A stretch of DNA of 64,000 bases from Guyparkeria sp. WRN-7 (GTDB lineage Bacteria; Pseudomonadota; Gammaproteobacteria; Halothiobacillales; Halothiobacillaceae), in contig NZ_LRFH01000014.1 of the NCBI RefSeq assembly GCF_001641825.1, positions 491,950 through 555,949 on the forward strand. Reading direction: 5' to 3'. The first letter of the stretch is position 1; every line of letters begins with the position of its first letter. Shown in pieces: positions 19,299 through 29,495 of this stretch. The position numbers were made by a program, and so were the translations under genes. The notes below the pieces were generated by a model that saw only the letters and a list, made by a program, of their open reading frames with translations, did no database searches and was not told the origin of the DNA.

Positions 19299-19441
19299 CG
19301 GATCGTGAACCTGAAATTGTGTGTGGTTGGTCTGGTACATGATTTGGATCGTCATCGGGGACTCGGTTCGAGTCGCACAGGATGGTCTGGGTTCCATTGT
19401 GTCATCAAGCGGTGCGGCGTTGGCAGGTTGGTGACATCGAC

Positions 19442-20347
19442 TTACCCGCGGGGATGGTGCTCGGCGTGCAACGCCTTGAGACGGGCCGTCGCCACGTGCG
19501 TGTAGATCTGGGTGGTCGACAGATCGGCATGGCCGAGCAGCATTTGCAGGGCGCGCAGGTCCGCACCGTGATTGAGGAGATGGGTGGCGAACGCGTGCCG
19601 CAGCGTATGGGGCGATGGCAGGCGGGCGAGACCGGCCTGCTGGGCGTGGTGCTTGATGCGGTACCAGAAGGCCTGCCGGGTCAGGGGGCGCGCGCGGTCG
19701 GTGACGAACAGCGCCGAGGCCTGACGCTCGCCCAGCAGGCCCGGGCGGGCCTCCTGCAGGTAGCGCCTGAGCCAGTCGATTGCCTCGTCGCCGATCGGCA
19801 CCAGCCGCTCGCGCCCCCCCTTGCCGACGATGCGGGCAAGTCCGTGGGCGAGGTGGACCTCGTTGAGCGTCAGGCCGACCAGCTCGGAGACCCGAAGCCC
19901 GGTGGCGTACAGGGTCTCGAACATGGTGCGGTCGCGCAGGCCCAGCGGGGTGCCGGTGTCCGGGGCCTGCAGCAGGGCCTCCACGTCCGCCTCGCTCATG
20001 TCCGAGGGCAGGGCGCGGGGCAGGCGCGGCGCCGGCAGATCGCGCGCCGGGTTGGGCTGGATCAGCGCCTCGCGGCTGGCCCAGGCGTAGAACCGGCGGA
20101 TGGCGGAACGCATGCGGCCGACCGAACGGGGTGCGGCGCCCTCGGCGAGCCGTTCGCCCAGCAGCCGGTGCAGGGCATCGGCATCGGCACGTTCAAGGGC
20201 GGCACTCTCGTCGAGCGCCCGCTCGCCCGACAGGCGTCGGGCGGCACACTCCAGGTCGCGCCGGTAGGCCGCGCGACTGTTGCTTGCCAGGTTTTCCTCC
20301 AGCCACAAGGCCTCGACGAAGGCCGTGATCAGTTCGTCGTCCTGCAT
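19442..20347 (-). CDS. xerD: Site-specific tyrosine recombinase XerD
   Basis: XerD acts with XerC at dif to resolve chromosome dimers. It is 301 aa with an N-terminal SAM-like core-binding domain (1-105) and the catalytic domain. The catalytic residues are R152, K176, H247, R250, H273 and the nucleophile Y282. The C-terminus ends with the short helix that contacts its XerC partner. The partnership with dsbC downstream, and the absence of phage genes, mark this as the housekeeping XerD rather than an integrase. Confidence 0.94.
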   Translation of the reverse strand: MQDDELITAFVEALWLEENLASNSRAAYRRDLECAARRLSGERALDESAALERADADALHRLLGERLAEGAAPRSVGRMRSAIRRFYAWASREALIQPNPARDLPAPRLPRALPSDMSEADVEALLQAPDTGTPLGLRDRTMFETLYATGLRVSELVGLTLNEVHLAHGLARIVGKGGRERLVPIGDEAIDWLRRYLQEARPGLLGERQASALFVTDRARPLTRQAFWYRIKHHAQQAGLARLPSPHTLRHAFATHLLNHGADLRALQMLLGHADLSTTQIYTHVATARLKALHAEHHPRG

Positions 20348-20986
20348 CTCGATCCCGTCGGGCGGTGTGCCGCGTTCAAAGAACGGCCATTATGTCTCGA
20401 CCGCCTCGGCGCGTCACCTGCCGCCGAGGGCGTCGCGGAACCGACTGATCTGACGGTGGATAAGGGATGGTTCCCCATCTTTTCACAACGTTTTTCCACG
20501 GATCTATCCACAGGTTGCGGCGTCGCGGGCCGGAGCTATCACAGTAGCGCCCGGCTGGCCAAGCCTGTGGGTCGTTCCGAGGCGTGTCGATGGCGCAAAT
20601 TATGCAAGGCGTTGTTTTTGGGCTGTTTGTCCCGCTTTGTCTCGCTCGAGTCATCGGCTGGTCAAAAAATCCGCAATCCGTGCAAACCCCTGATGCCGCT
20701 TCGTCGAGGGGGGTTGTCAGCGGTTTTTCCACGAAGTTTTCCACAGTTTCTGTGCATAACTCGGATCGGTCATCCGGCAAACCCTTGTCGACCAATCGCT
20801 TAGCGGGGATTTCTGTGGTTCGATTGCGAATTCTTCCGCTAAGTGTCGAGTTGGTCCGGGCACGCGCCTCCCAGCCTTGCGGCGAATTTTGCTAATCTTG
20901 CGCGGTGCGATTTGCCCCGGAACAGCCGGGGCAGCGCTCGCCTTGCGGGCGCGACAAAACCGATCACGAATACCGATGGAGTCTTT
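20348..20986. other. Non-coding gap between xerD and acs with a DnaA-box cluster
   Basis: This 639-base gap, clearly less GC-rich than its surroundings, has no convincing gene. Several 9-mers resemble the DnaA box TTATNCACA: TGTGCATAA at 20751-20759 is a perfect box on the minus strand; TTTTCCACA (20737), CTATCCACA (20504) and GGTGGATAA (20455, minus) have one mismatch; TTTTCCACG (20492 and 20725), CTTTTCACA (20479) and TTATGCAAG (20600) have two. They form two groups flanking a T-rich spacer, with three GATC sites nearby. This is the texture of a bacterial replication origin or a DnaA-titration site, but neither dnaA nor mnmG is in the window. Confidence 0.45.
20791..20855 (+). promoter_or_regulatory. 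Long inverted repeat upstream of acs
   Basis: ACCAA-N3-CTTAGCGG (20791-20806) is mirrored by CCGCTAAG-N7-TTGGT (20836-20855), with an inner TTCG-ATTG-CGAA hairpin at the centre (20819-20830). The arms are perfect over 8 and 5 bases. It lies 130-200 bases ahead of the acs start and could be an operator or a structured leader. Confidence 0.5.
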
Positions 20987-22951
<1,965 letters not shown>

Positions 22952-22975
22952 ATCGTCGCCCGACGCTGAACGAGC

Positions 22976-23007
22976 AAACCCCGCGCCTAACGGCCGCGGG
23001 GTTTTTT
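22976..23007 (+). terminator. Rho-independent terminator of acs
   Basis: AACCCCGCG (22977-22985) pairs with CGCGGGGTT (22995-23003) and is followed by T residues. Confidence 0.92.
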
Positions 23008-23130
23008 GTGTCCGGAACACCGAATGAGGTCGGGGGCGCGATTTCCCGAGACTCTGACTATCTTCAGACTGGTCTCTGAATTCTTCCAGCCTCAAGCCTA
23101 TGGCTTCGGCTGTTTTTGCCGAGGGATCGC

Positions 23131-23835
23131 ATGACAGGGAAAGACAAACCGGCAGTTCGTCGCGTGCGGGTGTGGGACCTGCCGATCCGCGTGTTCCACT
23201 GGGTGCTGGTGCTGCTGATCTTCGGCTCCTGGCTCACCGCTGCGGTGCTCGACAGTTACCTCGACTGGCACATGTACATCGGGGTGACTATCGGCGGGCT
23301 GGTGCTGTTCCGACTGATGTGGGGCATCTGGGGCAGTGATACGGCGCGTTTCGCGCAGTTTATTCGCGGCCCCGGCGCCATTCTCGACTACTTGCGTGGT
23401 CGTAGCGCCCGCGAAGGGTTTCGGCTGGGTCACAATCCGCTCGGGGCCCTGTCGGTGGTCGCCTTGCTGGGCCTGCTGTGCCTGCAGGTGGGCACCGGCC
23501 TGTTCGCGCATGACGACAGTTTCAACGAGGGGCCGTTCCACGAGTGGGTCAGTTCGGATACCGCCGACTGGCTGACGGCGATCCACAAGCAGAACTTCTA
23601 TGTGCTGTTCGGCTTTATCGTATTGCACGTCGGCGCGGTGTTCTTCCATGTGCTGGTCAAGCACCAGGACCTGTTGCGGGCGATGATTACCGGCTGGATG
23701 CGTATCCCGCCCCACCTGCGGCTGCATCGCGATTCGCGGCGGCTGCGTTTTGGCGGCTGGTTCGCCTTCACTGTCGCCGCGGCGATTGCCGGGGCTGTAG
23801 CCTGGTGGGTGGCCGGGCAGATCGTCACACTCTGA
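23131..23835 (+). CDS. Cytochrome b561 / Ni,Fe-hydrogenase I b-type subunit family protein
   Basis: A small membrane di-haem-type cytochrome b. The ATG at 23131 follows GAGGGA and gives 234 aa. Four membrane helices are evident, with histidines placed for haem ligation near VFHWVLV (helix 1), DWHMYIG (helix 2) and the LHVGAVFFH helix. It likely passes electrons between quinones or a c-type cytochrome and a partner, but no partner gene is adjacent: acs is upstream behind a terminator and ubiB is convergent. Its physiological role is therefore unknown. Confidence 0.85.
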   Translation: MTGKDKPAVRRVRVWDLPIRVFHWVLVLLIFGSWLTAAVLDSYLDWHMYIGVTIGGLVLFRLMWGIWGSDTARFAQFIRGPGAILDYLRGRSAREGFRLGHNPLGALSVVALLGLLCLQVGTGLFAHDDSFNEGPFHEWVSSDTADWLTAIHKQNFYVLFGFIVLHVGAVFFHVLVKHQDLLRAMITGWMRIPPHLRLHRDSRRLRFGGWFAFTVAAAIAGAVAWWVAGQIVTL

Positions 23836-23857
23836 TCGGGCCGATCGCCGTATGCAG

Positions 23858-23880
23858 AAAAGCGCCCCACAGGGCGCTTT
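23858..23880. terminator. Bidirectional terminator between cytochrome b561 and ubiB
   Basis: AAAGCGCCC-CACA-GGGCGCTTT (23859-23880) sits between two convergent genes and yields a T run in both directions. Confidence 0.8.
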
Positions 23881-23904
23881 GTGTCTTGCGGTCGGGCCTT
23901 GCCG

Positions 23905-25569
23905 TCAGGCGCGCCGAAGGCCGGCGGCGAGCAGGGCGACGGCAGCGGCCAGTTCGGCCCATCCGAGCCAGGAGACTGCGGCGACACCGCCCCGTTCGAT
24001 GGCGGCGCCCTGAGTGGCGAGGAACACCACCAGCAGCAGGGCGCCCACCAGCGTCAGACGCCCCTGCTGACGGTCCCGGCGCGACTCCTCCCGGATCGCC
24101 TGCAATGCCTGGCCCTGCCGGTCGAGCATCTCGGTATGCCGGTGCACTTCGGTCAGCGCCTGGATCGACAGCCGCGGCAGCTCGGAGAGGTGCTGGTTGA
24201 GATAGGGAAGCTCGTCCTTGAAGCGCTCGATGAAGGCCTTGGGGCCGATGCGCTCGCGCATCCAGCGCTCGATGAACGGCTTGGCCGTCTCCCACAGGTC
24301 CAGGTCCGGATAGAGCTCGCGGCCCAGTCCCTCGATGGCGAGCAGAGTCTTCTGCAGCAGCACCAGCTGTGGCTGGACCTCCATGTTGAACTGGCGGGCG
24401 ACCTGGAACAGGCGCAGCAGGAAGTGACCGAAGGAGATCTCCCTGAGCGGCTTCTGGAAGATCGGCTCGCAGACGGTGCGGATGGCCGCCTCGAACTCCT
24501 CGACGCGTGTGGTGCGCGGTACCCAGCCGGATTCGACGTGCAGCTCGGCCACCCGGCGGTAGTCGCGGTTGAAGAAGGCGTGGAAGTTCTCGGCCAGGTA
24601 ACGCTGGTCCTCGGGCATCAGCGAGCCGACGATGCCGAAGTCCACCGCCATATAGCGCGGCTGCTCGGGGTCGGTGGCATCGACGAAGATGTTGCCCGGG
24701 TGCATGTCGGCATGGAAGAAGTTGTGCTTGAACACCTGGGTGAAGAACACCTCCACGCCGCGTTCGGCCAGCCGCTTCATGTTCACGTTCGCCGCGTGCA
24801 GCAGGTCCGTGCGGGCGATCGGTATGCCGTGGATGCGCTCCTGCACCAGCACGTCGGTGCGGCACCAGTCCCAGTAGACCTCGGGCACGTAGAGCATCGG
24901 CGAGCCGGCGAACTGGCGCTTGAGCTCGGCGGCATTGGCCGCCTCGCGCTGCAGGTCGAGCTCGTTCATCAGTGTCTTGTCGAACTCGGAGACCACAGCC
25001 ACCGGATGCAGGCGCGGCCCCTCCGACCAGTAGCGTTCCGCCAGGCGCGCCACCGCGTAGAGGATTTCCAGATCGCTGCGGATGCGCCGATGGATGCCCG
25101 GGCGGGTGATCTTGACGATCACCTCCTGGCCGTCGTCGAGCGTGGCGGCGTGCACCTGGGCGATGGAGGCCGAGGCCAGCGGTTCGGCTTCGAAGCGGGC
25201 GAAGTGCTCCGTGACCGAGGCGCCCAGTGCGGCCTCGATGCGCTGGCGGGCGATTTCGGCGGGGAACGGCCGCACCCGGTCCTGCAGCGCGGACAGGGCC
25301 TCGGCCAGATCCGGCGGCAGCAGGTCGCGACGGGTGGAGAGCATCTGGCCGAACTTGACGAAGATCGGTCCGAGATCCTCGAGAGCGGCGACCAGTCGCT
25401 GGCCGCGCGTGCGACGGCGATTGTCTGTCAGCCAGTACCAGGGCGAGGCGAACTTGAGAAAGCGGATCGGGCGGAAGATCTTGAGCGCCAGCACGATCTC
25501 GTCGAGGCCGTGGCGCAGCAACACGAACTGGATCACCACCAGCCGCCAGAGCAGTCTCGGTCGCATCAT
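23905..25569 (-). CDS. ubiB: Ubiquinone biosynthesis kinase-like protein UbiB
   Basis: UbiB is an atypical ABC1/ADCK protein kinase-like ATPase needed for ubiquinone synthesis at the inner membrane. The 554-aa protein has the family-defining KxGQ motif (VKFGQMLSTR, near residue 75). The kinase-like core follows, with ASIAQVH, HADMHPGN and VDFGIVG. Two hydrophobic C-terminal segments would anchor it. The gene overlaps ubiJ by four bases on the minus strand, as expected for the ubiEJB locus, although ubiE is not next to it here. Confidence 0.95.
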   Translation of the reverse strand: MMRPRLLWRLVVIQFVLLRHGLDEIVLALKIFRPIRFLKFASPWYWLTDNRRRTRGQRLVAALEDLGPIFVKFGQMLSTRRDLLPPDLAEALSALQDRVRPFPAEIARQRIEAALGASVTEHFARFEAEPLASASIAQVHAATLDDGQEVIVKITRPGIHRRIRSDLEILYAVARLAERYWSEGPRLHPVAVVSEFDKTLMNELDLQREAANAAELKRQFAGSPMLYVPEVYWDWCRTDVLVQERIHGIPIARTDLLHAANVNMKRLAERGVEVFFTQVFKHNFFHADMHPGNIFVDATDPEQPRYMAVDFGIVGSLMPEDQRYLAENFHAFFNRDYRRVAELHVESGWVPRTTRVEEFEAAIRTVCEPIFQKPLREISFGHFLLRLFQVARQFNMEVQPQLVLLQKTLLAIEGLGRELYPDLDLWETAKPFIERWMRERIGPKAFIERFKDELPYLNQHLSELPRLSIQALTEVHRHTEMLDRQGQALQAIREESRRDRQQGRLTLVGALLLVVFLATQGAAIERGGVAAVSWLGWAELAAAVALLAAGLRRA

Positions 25570-26195
25570 GCCTTCGTCGTCCCGGTGCGGAGAGTTCGGT
25601 TTTCGAGGGCGGTCAGGCGGCGTTCGAGCTGCTCGACCGAGGCGCGGGTCGCATCGACGGCATCAAGAAAGCCCGGCAGGTCGAACTCGTCGGCGACCAG
25701 GCGGGCTTCGTGCACCAGATAGTCGTGCTGCTCGATCCGGCGGGTCTCGCGCCATTCGTCCGCGGTGCGCCGCAGCTGCCGTGCCGCCTGCTCGACCAGG
25801 CCGGCGGCCGACACGCCGATGCGTTCGGCCAGCCAGTCGGCCCAGTCGATGTCCAGCCCGCGCAGGGTGCGCAGGAAACGGGTCGCTGCGGCCTCGTCGC
25901 CCTCGATCTCGAGGTCGCCGGCGAACAGCGCGTCCATGTCGTGGCCGCGTTGCAGGGCAACCAGCAGGGCCGGGCCGCTACTGTGGATGGTTGCGTCGGG
26001 GGTGAGGTCGTCGGCGGCCCGCCACATCAGCCCGTCGGTGGTCGGGGTGAAGGTCAGCAGGGCGGCGGGGTGCTCGATCTGCAGGGAGAACACCAGTCCG
26101 GCCTGACGCGCCAGGCGCTCGCGGGCGACGGGATCGAGCCGGATCAGGCGGTTGAGGGCGGACTCGGCGGAGAATCGCAGGGCAGAGAGAAGCAT
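25566..26195 (-). CDS. ubiJ: Ubiquinone biosynthesis accessory factor UbiJ
   Basis: UbiJ is an SCP2-domain lipid-binding protein of the soluble Ubi complex. The protein is 209 aa: an SCP2 fold over about residues 10-120 (SLQIEHPAALLTFTP..., then GDLEIEGDEAAATRFL), then a coiled coil at the C-terminus (RASVEQLERRLTALENR). It overlaps ubiB by four bases (translation coupling). In many relatives ubiE precedes it; here the upstream neighbour is pldA, 32 bases away. Confidence 0.9.
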   Translation of the reverse strand: MLLSALRFSAESALNRLIRLDPVARERLARQAGLVFSLQIEHPAALLTFTPTTDGLMWRAADDLTPDATIHSSGPALLVALQRGHDMDALFAGDLEIEGDEAAATRFLRTLRGLDIDWADWLAERIGVSAAGLVEQAARQLRRTADEWRETRRIEQHDYLVHEARLVADEFDLPGFLDAVDATRASVEQLERRLTALENRTLRTGTTKA

Positions 26196-26227
26196 GAAGC
26201 GTGACGGTCGCGTGGGCCGGATGGGTT

Positions 26228-27304
26228 CTACAGCCAGTCGGTCAGGGCGATGCCCATCCCGATGCGGCTGACCGAGCGATTGTAGTCGATCAGGCTCTCA
26301 CCATAACCATTGAAGTACTGAACGTAGCCCTTGACCCGTTTGGTGAGCGGGAAGCTGTAGTCGAGCTGGATCGCGCCGCGGTTGTCGGAAAAGTCGAGGT
26401 TGTTCCGCCAGGTCGCCGAGATCGTTTGGTTGTTCCACTTGTAGGCCAGCAGCAGGTCGCCGTGGCCCATGTAGTCGGTGATGTCCGGGTTGTTGTCGTA
26501 CTCGTCGGTATCGGGCAGCCGGTACCAGGCCCGCACCTGTCCGGCAAAACGGCCGCGACCGAAGGCGATTCCGGTCGCCAGGCGGTTCCAGCTGCGAGAG
26601 CGTTCGCCGCCCTGGCCATTGGAGGTGTGGATCAGCGACAGGCGCGCGCGGCGGAAGGTCAGTCCGGCCAGGCGGAAGTTGGTGTCGACGGTCAGGCCGA
26701 GCTCCGGTTCGTAGTTCGTCTCGCGAAACGGCGACGAGGCGTCCTCGTCCGCACCTAGTGCGGTGGTGTTGTAGGTCTGCCAGAGCGAGAGCTGGGTGTA
26801 GCCGAAATAAAGCGCGGTGTTGTCGCCCAGCGGGTCCTCCCACCAGTCGAACTGGAACGACAGCTGGAACTTGGTCTCGGCGTGCTGCGGCTCGAAGTCG
26901 TACACCGGTCGCGACAGGTCGGTGGGCGTGTAGGTCGCCGGCAGGATGTAGTTGGGCTTGTAGCTGCGCATGACGAAGGGATTGCGCTCGCCCGACTTCT
27001 CCGAACGGATGCGCTGTTCGAGCGCCACCGCCTCTTCGGGTTGCGGTGTGGCGGGCGGGGGCGCGTCCTCGGCCATTTTTTCTTCGGTCGCGGTTTCCGC
27101 CGTTTCGGTCGGCGCGACCGGCTCGTCTACCCCCTGGGAGGCGACCCGGTCGAAGCAGGCCAGCCGCTGGGCGTCGTCATCGAGCAGCGTGCATTCGGAC
27201 CAGTCCGGCGGTGCGGACTGTGCTGCCCCGGCGAGGATGGCGAACAGGATGCCGGTCGACGGGACAAGTTGGCGCGGGGCGATGGGCAAGCGGTGTCGCG
27301 GCAT
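26228..27304 (-). CDS. pldA: Outer-membrane phospholipase A1
   Basis: PldA is a calcium-dependent dimeric barrel that hydrolyses phospholipids misplaced in the outer leaflet. From the ATG at 27304 the protein is 358 aa with a signal peptide over about 1-31. A non-conserved proline/glutamate-rich segment (55-100) precedes the barrel. The catalytic H226, S228 and N240 lie in HTSNGQ...SRSWN and keep the same spacing as E. coli H142/S144/N156. The GYGESLIDYN segment near the C-terminus is also conserved. It is divergent from the CHAD gene and may be cotranscribed with ubiJ-ubiB. Longer upstream starts lack a signal peptide. Confidence 0.93.
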   Translation of the reverse strand: MPRHRLPIAPRQLVPSTGILFAILAGAAQSAPPDWSECTLLDDDAQRLACFDRVASQGVDEPVAPTETAETATEEKMAEDAPPPATPQPEEAVALEQRIRSEKSGERNPFVMRSYKPNYILPATYTPTDLSRPVYDFEPQHAETKFQLSFQFDWWEDPLGDNTALYFGYTQLSLWQTYNTTALGADEDASSPFRETNYEPELGLTVDTNFRLAGLTFRRARLSLIHTSNGQGGERSRSWNRLATGIAFGRGRFAGQVRAWYRLPDTDEYDNNPDITDYMGHGDLLLAYKWNNQTISATWRNNLDFSDNRGAIQLDYSFPLTKRVKGYVQYFNGYGESLIDYNRSVSRIGMGIALTDWL

Positions 27305-27457
27305 AAGAAGGCCAAGTCGTTGAAGGGTGGCAGTCGGTCGGCCATGATAGACGCAAGCGACACGATCACCGAGTCGTGCGTTTACAGGCTGTTCCGGAAG
27401 ACCGGGTGAGATGGCCGGGAGTTCCGTCGTGCATCCTTCCATTCAAGGAGGGCCGTC

Positions 27458-28408
27458 ATGGCCAAGGCAAAGAAGCATGCCCGCCGACTGGATGCCGGTT
27501 TCGCCGCTCAGCCCGCCGGTGAAGTCGCCGCCACCCTGATCCGTGCCCAGCAGAGCGTGTTTCGCGATGCCTGGTCCCATTACCGCAAGGCGGCGGAAGA
27601 TGACCCCGAAGCGCTGCATGACCTGCGCGTGGAACTGCGGCGCCTGCGCGCCTGGGTGCGGTTGGCACGCGATGTGGTCAAGACGCGCAAGGCCACGCGA
27701 CGGCGGCTCAAGGCATTGGGGCGATCCACCAGCCCGATGCGCGATCGCGAGGTGATGCTGGATCTGTTGCACCAGGTGGGCGACACCCCGGATTGTGCCG
27801 AGGTGGCCGAACGCATCACCCGGTTGACCGACGAGCACGAACCCGCCGCGCACCAGCGGCTGGTATTCGACCTCAAGCCGGGGCTCAAGCCGCGCGCCCG
27901 GTCGAAGACCCCGCCGTTCTTCGAGTGGTTCGGCGAACAGCTGACCCTGATGCTCGACCTCATCCGACGCGACTTCGCCCAGGGGCGGGACGGTTTTCAC
28001 GCCGCGCGCATCCAGGTCAAGCACCTGCGCTATCTGGTCGAGCCCCTGCACGAACCGTTCACCGAGGTCGACGCGCTGCTCAAGGATCTCAAGGCAATCC
28101 AGGACCGGCTGGGCGATCTCCATGACCTGCTGGTCTTCCGTGAACGCCTGCCGATCTACGCCGGCTGGCTGATCGCCGACGAGTTGCCGGAGCCCTTGGC
28201 CCGGCCAGGCAAGCAGACCCGGGCGGTGACCCGCTCGTTTGCGGGCGTGCGCGATCAGACGATCCGGCTGGCCGGCTGGCAGCACGAGGCATTCGAGACC
28301 CGCTGGCAGGCCTGGGAGACCGAGCGCCCGGCGATAGAGAAGCGGGTGGTGACGGCCTGCGAGCGGCTCGCGGCATCGCTCGAATCCTCGGCTCGGGGCG
28401 GCAATTGA
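27458..28408 (+). CDS. CHAD-domain protein (polyphosphate-associated)
   Basis: CHAD domains are basic helical bundles; several bind polyphosphate granules. The 316-aa protein starts 7 bases after a near-perfect AAGGAGGG. The conserved basic/histidine helices are visible: HDLRVELRRLRAW (about 50-62) and HAARIQVKHLRYLVEPL (about 182-198), then the family element QDRLGDLHDL. It has no CYTH partner domain or adjacent ppk. Function beyond polyphosphate binding is unknown. Its stop codon overlaps the -35 element of the tRNA promoter. Confidence 0.88.
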   Translation: MAKAKKHARRLDAGFAAQPAGEVAATLIRAQQSVFRDAWSHYRKAAEDDPEALHDLRVELRRLRAWVRLARDVVKTRKATRRRLKALGRSTSPMRDREVMLDLLHQVGDTPDCAEVAERITRLTDEHEPAAHQRLVFDLKPGLKPRARSKTPPFFEWFGEQLTLMLDLIRRDFAQGRDGFHAARIQVKHLRYLVEPLHEPFTEVDALLKDLKAIQDRLGDLHDLLVFRERLPIYAGWLIADELPEPLARPGKQTRAVTRSFAGVRDQTIRLAGWQHEAFETRWQAWETERPAIEKRVVTACERLAASLESSARGGN

Positions 28409-28433
28409 CAAGATTGGGCAAAAGAACAAGAAT
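28405..28433 (+). promoter_or_regulatory. Sigma-70 promoter of tRNA-Thr
   Basis: A perfect TTGACA (28405-28410), 17 bases, then AAGAAT (28428-28433). The GC-rich stretch after the -10 (CCCGGTCCCGC) resembles a stringent discriminator. The -35 overlaps the CHAD stop codon TGA at 28406-28408. Confidence 0.75.
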
Positions 28434-28445
28434 GCCCGGTCCCGC

Positions 28446-28521
28446 GCCGGAGTAGCTCAGTTGGTAGAGCAGGGCATTCGTAATGCCAAGGTCGTAGGTT
28501 CGACTCCTATCTCCGGCACCA
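28446..28521 (+). tRNA. tRNA-Thr (anticodon CGU)
   Basis: A 76-base cloverleaf with encoded CCA. The acceptor arms GCCGGAG and CTCCGGC pair perfectly; the D arm is GCTC...GAGC, the anticodon loop TTCGTAA (anticodon CGT), and the T loop GGTTCGACTCC. The central part matches E. coli tRNA-Thr(CGU) closely. No integrase or attachment-site repeat was found beside it. Confidence 0.97.
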
Positions 28522-28627
28522 CAACCCCTTTGATTTCAGGTGTTTTCGATAGCTGACGCTATTGCCAGACGACTCCTGGAATCAGCCGGTTTGCACACGC
28601 AATGCGCCCGTGTGCCGACCATTGCCG

Positions 28628-28679
28628 AGCCCTGAGGTCCCCTGCCTGCCGCAGAGGGAGCTTCGGGGCTTTTTTCTTT
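28628..28679 (+). terminator. Terminator downstream of tRNA-Thr
   Basis: A ten-pair stem with two wobble-type pairs, AGCCCTGAGG against CTTCGGGGCT, encloses a second hairpin (CTGC/GCAG flanked by TCCC/GGGA) and is followed by TTTTTTCTTTC. The 106 bases before it contain only a GCACACG/CGTGTGC hairpin (28593-28615). Confidence 0.8.
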
Positions 28680-28703
28680 CTCTTTGCGCCTCTGTCGACT
28701 CGG

Positions 28704-29495
28704 TTATCCGATGGGCCACCTGAGCTGCTCTTCGGGGTGTTCTGAGTCGTCGTTGATCTTGAGCTTCTTGATGCGATAACGCAGTTGTCGCGGGGTCATT
28801 CCAAGCAGTCGAGCGGCCTGGGCTTGGTTGCCGCTCGCATGTCTCAGGGCAGCCCGTATCGCCTGCACGTCGGTGTGCTGTACCCGCCGGTAAGTGCGCG
28901 GACGTCTGGGGTGAAGGGTCGTGTACGTGATCCACGATTCCCTGGCTTCCTCGTTTTCCGCTTCCGCCTTGACGTGCATGCTCTGAAGGATCGGAGCGAG
29001 CATCGAACTGACGATACGCATCAGATCGACATCGTCGGCATAGGCGTGTTGGGGGTCGGCGAGACGTTGGGCGGACAGCACCCCGATCGTCTTGGCATCC
29101 ATGCGGATCGGCACGCAGACAAAGCCGATATGTTGCTGACTGCCGCGCATGGGTACGGCGATGCGGTGCAGGAAGATCGGTTCGTTGAGGATGTCGCCGA
29201 CCACCGCGGCCTGGCTGTTGCGCCAGACGTGGCCGGTCAGGCCTTCGTCCATCGGGACCGTGTACTTGTCCGAGGCGAGTTCCTGCTCGGGAAGACCGTG
29301 GTTGAAGGCGACCTTCAATACCTTTGCCCGGTAGTCGGGCAGCATGATCCTGCCATAGTGCAATCCCGCCCAATGGGACAGGAGGCTCAGGGCGCTGTTG
29401 ATCTTCTGTTCCGGGGGCATCGCCCCGTTCATCAGGCGAGACATCTCCAGCAGGAAGGCTGCGTGTACTTCTCGGGGAGCCGTCGGATGAGGCAT
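28704..29495 (-). CDS. NifA-like GAF/Fis regulator lacking the AAA+ domain
   Basis: A 263-aa putative transcription regulator with two parts. An N-terminal GAF domain (about residues 15-185) has the NifA-like course DEGLTGHVWRNSQAAVVGDI and FVCVPIRMDAKTIGVLS. A C-terminal Fis-type helix-turn-helix follows (about 212-250, ending QAARLLGMTPRQLRYRIKKL), which closely resembles the NifA DNA-binding domain. The roughly 230-residue AAA+ sigma-54-activating module that joins these parts in NifA is absent: no Walker A and no GAFTGA. The start at 29495 was preferred to a codon 43 residues upstream because it directly precedes the GAF fold. It is divergent from urtA, next to a set of sigma-54 promoters. 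Its ligand and mode of action are unknown. Confidence 0.8.
   Translation of the reverse strand: MPHPTAPREVHAAFLLEMSRLMNGAMPPEQKINSALSLLSHWAGLHYGRIMLPDYRAKVLKVAFNHGLPEQELASDKYTVPMDEGLTGHVWRNSQAAVVGDILNEPIFLHRIAVPMRGSQQHIGFVCVPIRMDAKTIGVLSAQRLADPQHAYADDVDLMRIVSSMLAPILQSMHVKAEAENEEARESWITYTTLHPRRPRTYRRVQHTDVQAIRAALRHASGNQAQAARLLGMTPRQLRYRIKKLKINDDSEHPEEQLRWPIG

Noticed and set aside
19442..20347. XerD as a phage or island integrase
   Set aside because: Its length, the XerD-type catalytic domain and the adjacent dsbC fit the housekeeping recombinase; no attachment site or phage genes are nearby.
20376..20795. A 139-codon minus-strand frame in the xerD-acs gap
   Set aside because: No family resemblance and no ribosome-binding site; it runs through the DnaA-box-like repeats.
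28446..28704. tRNA-Thr as an integration site of a genomic island
   Set aside because: No integrase gene and no direct repeat of the tRNA 3' end was seen downstream, and the neighbouring genes look native in composition.
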